Shown piece by piece: positions 55,863 through 64,000 of a stretch of 64,000 bases of DNA. A program made the position numbers and the translations under genes. The notes beneath the pieces are model-generated. The model saw only the letters and a list, made by a program, of their open reading frames with translations. It ran no database searches and was not told where the DNA came from. How positions within the stretch are numbered: position 1 is the stretch's first letter; every line of letters begins with the position of its first letter. Source of the stretch: Owenia fusiformis (Eukaryota > Annelida > Polychaeta > Sabellida > Oweniidae); NCBI GenBank assembly GCA_903813345.2, contig CAIIXF020000009.1, forward strand, positions 7,622,030 to 7,686,029. The letters run 5' to 3'.

Positions 55863-58190
55863 TCAGTATCATATGTTTAAGAAAATGTTCATATTTGCGA
55901 ACAAATAGTTCAGAAGACAACAGAATCGTTGATTTAATTCCTCACTTAAGTTACAGAAACGGTATTTTGAATAACATTGAAGATCTGCACTTTTAACCCA
56001 TACCGTTTCTGTAACTTAAGTGAGGAATTAAATCTTCTGAGCTATTTTTTCGCAAACATATGATTCTGATACACGTTTGTGTGAAAAAATGTCGTGGGGA
56101 TTCTGCCTACGACGCGTGAAGTAAAGAAAAAAGAAAAATCGTACCTTCGACGTTCCGACATTTTGTTACCGAAACGAAGCGTTTCGGTAACCAGCGTAAT
56201 CGAGTGGATCACCAGTGATAAAATCGGGTTGTTCTTTGGATAAGGTATCAATATATTACTAGATTAAGATCCAGTAACTCGTTTATAAGAAGCTTAGATA
56301 CGAAATCAGATAGAAGAAACATAATATTAGATGCAACTGAGTGACAGATTTCGGAGCTGAATTTCCCGAAGTCTAATACATGAATTTCGAGGTTTGACAT
56401 TTTCAATGAACGTAATTATGCTGAGATGATATAGCGATTACTATGGCAATATTGTGTCATAGGAATGGCAAATCCGTGTGCCATCTTTTACTCTTCATCT
56501 GTTCAAGCACCTCTCGGTCAACATAAGGTGAACGCAATATATCTAATTGTCTGGCGATATCATAACTTGTAATGAAGCAATATCATACCACACTACAACT
56601 GCATTTATTTTTACTAACGCAGCAGTGGCACCGTTTGTCCAGGGAGTTAACGAAGAATGGATGTCCATGTAAAACTTCCGCTCACTGACAAAAGGTGAGT
56701 GCCTCCTTAAAATGTTCCATGCAATAAGATAGAAGACGTCATTAGATTATATATTTCAATAAAGATTTGTATACGAGACATTAAATTATAGACAATTTCT
56801 CGATGTCGTGAAATGTGGCAATAAGTGTAAAGCTTGTTCACTTAATGTATTTTAGAGGTTCAATCAATCATTGTAAGAATATAGCAGCCTCAGTTAACGG
56901 GAAATGGGTGTCGATGTACTTTGATGTAAAATAGATACTTTCACCGATGTTTTAAAATGACAGGGGTAATAGATTTTAAAATCGACACATTCGTAAATGG
57001 GATCGCTAAACCCCAAGTACACTGGCTAATCTGTGTAACATCATACATGGTATTTTGTGCCATGATATTTTTCAAAAACATTGATTTATCTATGTATTTG
57101 CTGACAGTTTATGGACAGAGAAAATGATATTTTCAAGTTCAATCTAATGAGCATGAATAGAAATTACCCAACAGAGATGGGGTCAAAAGGTAATTAAAGA
57201 TAAGTGTTCAAACGAAAAATCTCCGAACCACTACACGCTATCAAAAATATAGGTTTAGACTAGTTGCATGAATTGGATTTGCAAAACATCAATAATACTT
57301 TTTTTTGATCAAATGGTGCATGTTTTTCATTATGTCTTGTTTTTCAAGACACGTGGCGAATTTATGAATTTCCACCAATCGTGAAAGTAATTTTTTTTGA
57401 TTTTCACTTTTCTTTACTATATTTTTAGTTTTCTACTCACAACTCATCATAATTATCATCAAGGGTTTGGGATTGGCCATATTAAACGTAACAAAGTAAT
57501 CACGTCTGGAATGACAATCAAATCAATGTCTAGTCTCTTGTGCTATTTTTTTTATCCCTTTGCCATTTCACTATGCAATCGAAATCTTTCATTGGGAAAA
57601 GCGTTGGTCTTCATTATCACTGGAGATCAACTGGAAACGCATAGGTTCCGGTTTTGAAATGTTAAAAGTGCTTTCGATATTTACAAATCACACGGGTGAT
57701 CCGCTCGATTACGCTGGTGACCGAAACGAACCGTTTCGGTAACAAAATGTCGGAACGTCGAAGGTACGATTTTTCTTTTCCCCTTATTTCACGCGTTGCA
57801 GGCAGAATCCCCACAACATATTTTCTCACAAACGTGTATCAGTATCATATGTTTAGAAAATGTTTGCGACAAAATAGCTCAGAAGACAACAGAATCGTCG
57901 ATTTAATTCCTCACATAAGTTACATAAACGCTATGGGTTAAAAGTGCAGATCTTAACTGTTTTTCGAAATACCATCTATGTAACTTAATTGAGGAATTAA
58001 ATCGACGATTCTGTGTTGTCTTCTGAACTATTTGTTCGCAAATATGTACATTTTCTTAAACATATGATACTGAATACACGTTTGTGATAAAAATGTCGTG
58101 GGAATTCTGCCTACAACGTGTGAAATAAGGAAAAAATAAAAATTGTACCTTCGATGTTCTGACATTTTGTTACCGAAACGAAAATGTTTG
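55863..58190. mobile_element. 2.3-kb compound palindrome with ACCGAAACG...CGTTTCGGT modules
   Basis: Two modules lie in opposite orientation, A (about 55866-56222) and B (about 57693-58190). Each is itself a palindrome: GAAGACAACAGAATCGTCGATTTAATTCCTCA...AAGTTACA mirrored around a GGGTTAAAAGTGCAGATCTT centre. Outer arms hold ACCGAAACGAACCGTTTCGGTAACAAAATGTCGGAACGTC, GGCAGAATCCCC and CAAACGTGTATCAG. A and B are also inverted relative to each other, including the flank ACCAGCGTAATCGAGYGGATCAC. Module A lacks its left outer arm and begins where the preceding fold-back ends. The 1.47-kb spacer has no recognised gene. Confidence 0.75.
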
Positions 58191-58439
58191 TCTTAGAACA
58201 CATTTGTCTTCATTTTCAGATGATCCACAGTAATTATATAATTCTGTAATTTCTGAATGCACAACGTATTTATGCAATTAAAAGATTGTTGTAACCGTCA
58301 GATTATTCTTGATATCGATTTGCAGGCCTCAGGTTGAATATACACACAATATCAATTAACTTGTATGATCTACTTACACAGAATTAGCTCGTTCCCGGGA
58401 GCTCAATGTATCATGCCTTGGTCACATTTGCTCTGATTT

Positions 58440-58521
58440 TCGTAAAAATTCAAAGGTAAAGTAGCTTTAACACGTAGTTCAATGGGGGAAAAAAGGTTGC
58501 CAAACGTATGGAGGGGAGTGT
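58440..58521 (+). repeat. Fold-back family CACTCCCCTCC, partial copy 3
   Basis: AAAATTCAAAGGTAAAGTAGCTTTAACACGTAGTTCAATGGGGG followed by GGTTGCCAAACGTATGGAGGGGAGTGTA matches one arm of 55030-55862. The opposite arm is absent. Confidence 0.7.
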
Positions 58522-60803
58522 ACGTATGACCAATCGCCCATACAAACGCATCGCTTAAATATTTTCAGTTCACGTTTAGGTTGTGAAAAACATTGCACGC
58601 TTAAACTCCCTATTCTGTGCATTATAGGTCTGCAAATTAGATTACTCTATCCAAAGATGGAGCTGTAGTATACCATTGAAGTCCCCAAACAGGTTTTTAC
58701 CAGAACTACTTTCCTCATACCACGAAATAAACAAACCGAGTTAGGATAGTACACTCGTCGTACATCCACCAGAAGATTTTATCGGCGAGATAAAAGATGA
58801 CGACGTCCTCCCTATTTTTCAACCAAACTCATCGGAACCTACTCGGTCGTGTCCCACCCATTCCCACACATTCATCATGCTCTCGGTGGCATCGAACGAA
58901 CGGTCACATTGCACATTTTATACAGCGTTTGGGTGCGTGGACGAATGGGTCAAGTCGTCCTTGGCTTTTTATTAATCATGTGTGTCAGCTGTCAAGTTAG
59001 CAAACAGCGATTCCAGAATAAAATAAATCATTTTCTGAAATATTTTCTTGCTTCACATCATTCTTCCAATGTACCCAATGTAATTTTTAGATTCTTATGA
59101 AACTAATGAAACCTATTAGCTGATACGTTTCACAATAAAGTGACGCAAGGTAATCCAATGAAAATTTCATTAAAAAATATAAAGACCATGTGATATGTTG
59201 AGAACTTTCTTTCACCTTGTTATGAAAAGACTAAAAAGATAATGAACAAAACTAAATGCTTATTTTGTAGTTAGTCAGGTAACATGTTAATATTACGTTA
59301 CCAATCGGTCGGTGCCCGGTGCAAATGTGACCCAGGCATCACACAGCGAAAAATGGCATAGTATCCAATAGTTTTTATAGATATCCCAAATCCCGGATAT
59401 TTGTCGTATTCTGGAATATCCTAAAATATACTGATACTTCAAATATCCAGAAATATATTTAAAAGGATATTTCTGGATACTCCAAGTTTCCAAATTTCAA
59501 CATATCCGAATTAAGGATATTCCAGGATACTTGACTTCCATAGTATTCAGAAATATTTTTGAGTATCCGGAATAATTAATATAGTTAACGTTCAATTTAA
59601 ACGTTTGTTTGGCGTTTCACAAAATATAGAATGTGATATATATTGTATCTTCTGCTGAAACAACATTCTCTTCGTGATATCTAAACCACTCAAAACGATG
59701 GCTGCCATCGAAAAACTTGTGTTAGTTTGGGAAATTCAATCGACGATTACATCAACAATAAGCCGCTCTATGATGAAAAATTTGCTTCTAAGCACGGAAG
59801 ATGTATTAAAATTAAAAACGACTCGAGTAGAAATACCATTTCCTTCATGTCGACTGATTTATTTGAATAATACTGTGAATCCGTCGAATTTTAGTGTGTG
59901 CATTTCGTAGTTTTCTCATTTTATCTGGCTTCAGTCGAACTTTCAAGATATAAACGTGAAATCATCTTGTAGGGGATGTTATGCACTTTACTAACAAGCT
60001 TTTGTTGACTACATTTTGATATTCGAAGACATTGAAAAATGGCTTCGAATTAAGGAAACAAACACAAATATTAGTCGCCATTGCACGGACTTCCTGGCTG
60101 AGCCGATTAAACCGGAAGCTTGTTCTCTGACGTCGGCGCGATATCAATAAATTGAGAAGAAATATCGACACAGCTCAGAACGTTATTTTGGACTCCTAGG
60201 ATAAACTTCGAAGCATTTTCAAAGTTGAAATATTTAGTATTAGTATGCAATGACCGCTTAAAGCGAAAAAGGTCGTTAATACTGTACAAAGTTATTAAAT
60301 CTCTTTGTGTTTAGTTTGTCGGGCTTTGAGAGCTTTTCACATATTAATGCTCGATATATATCAATGTATTCTCAGCTTGAAATTACATAGGTATTTGGAC
60401 ATGTTATGTATGCAAATAGTTCTCCGAGTTTTAGAGTCAATGTGAACGAAAATATCCTTGCTGTATGTAAAGAATCCCGACCGTATTTATTAATATTCCA
60501 AAAGTATCCCTAAATATCCCGAAAATATAATTGAATATTCAACCGTATTTCTGAGTATCCGAATGATATAACAGTTGAATCCTGAAGTATACATGAATAA
60601 ACGAGACATATATCAGTAGTTTCCAGAACTACGGATATTTCTGGATATTAGTGTTCCGTCTCTCAATAATATCCATGCATCTCCGAAATCGTGATACTTA
60701 GAGTATTTATCACGGATTCTTAAAGGATTAGTAGATGGGTTAACTGCATTTAAGGGGGTCTGGACTTCAATCTATGATGCAAACGTTTCCTTTGACATGA
60801 CAG
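58522..60803. other. Intergenic, repeats and unexplained open frames
   Basis: 58615-58745 is another copy of the 32-kb/44-kb repeat. Overlapping plus-strand frames at 58797-59100 lie in sequence less AT-rich than its surroundings but have no known motif. 59380-59580 and 60480-60680 are rich in GGATATTTCTGGATAC-type phrases. The frame opening with ATGGCTGCCATCGAAAAACTTG (59698-59910) and a minus-strand ATGGCGACTAAT at 60090 are discussed as a possible divergent promoter; no gene is supported. Confidence 0.35.
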
Positions 60804-63592
60804 TACCTTAGGACCATAGAATCAAATTTATCCAAAGACACACGCCAGATGGCGCTTTATATTGGAAATATTCAAATTTTTCAAAATGGCCGCCAAAAAT
60901 ACAACGGAGACAATATATTTTCTTCTATGCATACTATAATGATACGATTGGTGCCTAAATATACATTGTGTGGGTGAAGAATCAATTTAGTATGGTGTGA
61001 GTCTTGAAAGTTAAGAACTTCCTCTTCATATCAAAAAATTATGCCTTTTTCAAAATGGCTGCCAGAGATGTAACAAAGATGATATCTTCACTTGTATGCA
61101 TGCTACAACAGTAAGATTGATGTCCAAGTATACATTAATGGGTGGTAGAATTCATTTGATAAGGTTTATAGTCTTTATTTTCCCAACGAAGAAAGTTCAG
61201 TGGGGATATAATGAAGTCCTCTGTTTGTCAGTCTGTCAGTTCATCGTCTGTCTTATGTATGATTTTGCAATTATTGTCAGATTCCTTCAAAGTCATATGG
61301 CCATATGTACTCAATTAAATTGAAGATGGCGTTAATTTTATGATTAATGGCTCAGAAAATTCAAAATGTCGCAGAGAAGGAGTTGGTTAGCTATTACTTA
61401 CAAGATATGTCGTCAAGGTATGGTAACTTACATTATATTAAGTTAGATCTCAATTCTTTTATTGTCTAAATATAATTTTTACCATTGACTAAATGTCACC
61501 AAAATGTTGAAATCAGTGGAAATTGTACTGTATGTCTATTAGTTAACAAACATTTTCACCTTTTATTGAAAATGTATGCCTTTTTTCAATGGCTGTGGAA
61601 AATATTACAAAGAATTATATCTAACAAGGGCTCTTAAACTTCTTCAAAAGTAGAATAGTTTGAAAGTGTTTTAAGTAATTGTTGATATAAAGTGATGCAA
61701 CTTTTGATATGTTTTAATTGAGAAAGAAGATCATCTTTTTACAAAATAAGCTTAACATTTTAAAAAAGTGCCAATGTGGGATCCTAATCCATAATTTTCC
61801 AGAAAGTTGGATTCATATTTAACAATCATGGGAACTTTACTTGGAATAAAACACATTGTTTTTATGGCCAGGAAGTACTTATGGTGAAAGACATATTGCC
61901 GTTTAAAATCTTAAAATCTTAATCTCTTAAATGTTCAAATGAGAAAATAAGAATATTTTTCTCAATATGACAATATTCAGTGCTGTATGTGTGTACATAC
62001 ATGTCTTTTTCAAAATGGTTGCCAATCAACAACAAGCTTAATAGTTTGTTGGTTGGATTAGTGGAAGACTTGGTAAACAGAGACATCATCCATGATTTGG
62101 TCAGAGGAGAGGAAGAGGGTTCTGAAATACTGTCATAATATGCAGCCCTTGAAATCTATTCCGAACTTCAAAATTTTCTCTCGCCAGAAGATTTCTGGCC
62201 CTTTCTAACTGTATGTCTGTTCTGCGTGGTCTCTATCTATCACATTTCTCTCTTATGTATGTTGCATTGCAACAACTAAAATTGCACTACCATTGCAGAT
62301 GCATGTTTATTTCAAGTTATTAAAGAGACACTGGTGTTTCTGGTGAATTTGAGTAAAAAGAACATTGAAAGATAAATACACAGTTGCTGTGTTAAGGCGA
62401 AAACGATTATTTTTAAGGCTCATAATCCAATTTGCTAGATGGGAGTAGTAACAATCTTTATTTTTGTCATTAAAAATTCAAAATTCAGTCTAACTGATGT
62501 TAAATTTTGAATTTTAATGAAAAAATACTTCAAGAAATGTGGTTTTGAAATGAGTCCATCAACTTTAAAATTGATTTTTTTCGAAAATGTGACGTTTAGG
62601 TCAGGGAGATTCCCCATAGTCGCCATGTTGTAAAACACAAAAAGTGAAATATCTTTTCTTGTGTTGTGCAGATAATATTTTCTTTAACTGGAGATATTTT
62701 AATTTGTACAACTATCAGATACAAACGAGTAATATGAAATGTGAACCACTAGAAATTAAGAATATTCAAGTTTAAGGGAACTTTGTAATACCCTGCAATG
62801 TTATTTCACCCGAATTAACCACCTGGTGGGGAAAATGGTAACTACCCTTGCATCTGAGTAATTATATAGATTTAACATTCCCAAAATTGTAGATTTGAAG
62901 CCAATTTTATGAAATATTATGCCCAGAAATAAAGAAACTTTTAGCAAAGATACAATTTTTGTTAGCAAAGATACAATCTTTGTTAGCAAAGGTACAATCT
63001 TTGTTAGCAAAGATACAATTTTTGTTATATTTTCAGCTGCATATATTTCCAATATAAAGTGAAAACTATAACCTCACAAGGCTTAATAAAATTGATTCTC
63101 CTACCCCATGAATATAAAAGTTTGACACCCAATCGTATCAGTGTATCATGCACTGATGTGAAGATATCATCATTGTTATATTTCTGGTGGCCATTTTTAA
63201 AAACGCAAAATTCTTATTATGAAAGACCTATTTAAATGGATTCTACAAACCGATATTAATGTATACTTTGACACCACTCTTATCATTGTAGCATGCTGAG
63301 AAGCGAAGATACCTTCTTTGTTATATTTCTGGCAGCCATTTTGAAAAATGCATATATTTTGAATATAAAGTGCAAGTGCTGAATTTACAAGACTCGAAAT
63401 CTAATTAAATAGATTCTACAACTACATTAATGTATTTTTTGACACCACTCCTATAATTGTAGCATGCACAGAAGCAAAACTATTGTCTCTGATGTATTTT
63501 TGGCGGCCATTTTGAAAAATGTGTATGTTTCCAATATAAAGCGCCATCTAGCTTGTGTCTTTGGATAAATTTGTTTCTATTGCCCCAAGGTA
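60804..63592. mobile_element. 2.8-kb fold-back element with repeated, inverted arms
   Basis: The left end TACCTTAGGACCATAGAATCAAATTTATCCAAAGACACACGCCAGATGGCGCTTTATATTGGAAA is mirrored at 63528-63592. Each arm then repeats a unit of about 160-170 bp: AAAATGGCNGCCAxAxATxxAACA, GATATCTTC, GCATGCTACAA, GTGTCxAAGTATACATTAATG and GTAGAATxxATTT. The right arm has at least three units (63592 back to about 63030), the left at least two (60804-61175). The centre holds diverged sequence and a short tandem array. No transposase was recognised. Confidence 0.75.
62940..63025 (+). repeat. 21-bp tandem repeat, four copies
   Basis: GTTAGCAAAGATACAATTTTT is repeated four times with one- or two-base changes. 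On the reverse strand it gives a Leu/Thr/Lys-rich open frame that is an artefact of the repeat. Confidence 0.85.
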
Positions 63593-64000
63593 TATCCATA
63601 CCAAATGGGACATTTTGTAAGGTAAGATATCTTAATTTGTAAGTACCGTACATCTAATTACTAGCCTTACACCATGCCATGTCGTCGGCATGCCGCCCGA
63701 ATTTCGTGGTCAAATCGAACGCTTTTCGTGGTCACCGCGGGCGCGTCACGAGTGCGCTTCAAGCTCATCGCGGGATAATTTCGTATGTACCACGGAGTTG
63801 GTTCATTCGCGTAGCTTTCGCTCACCATTCGTTCCACGGACGCCACATTATAGTTTCACGTAGTTACATTGTAAGTGTATGAGATTCCATTTACTTACCC
63901 GATGGACAAATGGTAAATCAGGTTTAAAACCATTATCTTTCAACGTACAATTACACGATCTTTCATTCCCAGTGGATATTAAGTTCTTTTCTTCATCCCG
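63593..64000. other. Window edge with a GC- and CpG-rich island
   Basis: About 63670-63860 is much richer in GC and CpG than anything nearby, with repeated TTCGTGGTCA, CGAACGCTTTTCGTGG and CACGxAGT phrases. It follows CTAGCCTTACACCATGCC, which resembles the CTATCACACCAAAC start of the 35882 element, so it could be the left end of a similar DNA element running off the window. A 67-codon plus-strand frame is present without motifs. Confidence 0.4.

Noticed and set aside
58797-59100. Overlapping plus-strand frames as a gene
   Set aside because: Two frames overlap with similar quality and neither has a recognisable domain; left as unexplained sequence.
62940-63025. CRISPR-like array
   Set aside because: The 21-bp units are contiguous with no spacers, and the genome is eukaryotic.
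62801-63052. 83-codon minus-strand frame with repeated Leu-Thr-Lys-Ile-Val units
   Set aside because: It arises from the 21-bp tandem repeat at 62940-63025.

Overview
The window is nuclear DNA of an animal, most likely a marine invertebrate. The evidence is AT-rich non-coding sequence, genes split by GT-AG introns, a chitin-binding secreted protein, an Ly6-type GPI-anchor protein, APE-type LINEs and very many small inverted-repeat DNA elements. The phylum cannot be fixed from the sequence. No prokaryotic, organellar or CRISPR features were seen.

Three host genes can be assembled. (1) Plus strand, 8344-15039: the last nine exons (484 codons) of an FG-GAP/beta-propeller protein resembling the FAM234/ITFG3 group; its 5' exons lie upstream of the window or were not recognised. 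(2) Minus strand, 25955-20867: a complete five-coding-exon gene for a 297-residue secreted protein with two copies of a [CBM14 chitin-binding domain + cysteine-rich CCCEP module] unit, with a TATA box, a non-coding first exon and poly(A) signals. (3) Minus strand, 29981-28258: a complete three-exon gene for a 152-residue Ly6/uPAR-like protein with signal peptide and GPI-type tail. In all three the intron phases match at every junction. Genes 2 and 3 are neighbours on the same strand and both encode small cysteine-rich extracellular proteins, but nothing shows that they work together.

The rest is dominated by mobile DNA. 1-7 kb: a degenerate LINE 3' end, then a nearly complete LINE (ORF1, endonuclease, reverse transcriptase) broken by a deletion/frameshift. 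7-17.5 kb: MITEs in and around the FG-GAP gene introns, several with readable target duplications (TTAA, 5 bp, 9 bp). 18-20.5 kb: diverged tandem repeats and a long-TIR element. 30.8-31.7 kb: a second dead LINE. 32-46 kb: mobile-repeat copies, a 924-bp-period duplication around a TIR element, and two elements with CAC...GTG ends and 5-bp duplications. 46.5-48.3 kb: a minisatellite interrupted by a LINE fragment (13-bp TSD), itself interrupted by a fold-back mariner. 49.6-58.2 kb: large palindromic elements. 60.8-63.6 kb: a 2.8-kb fold-back element with repeated arms. No host gene could be supported between about 31.7 kb and the end.
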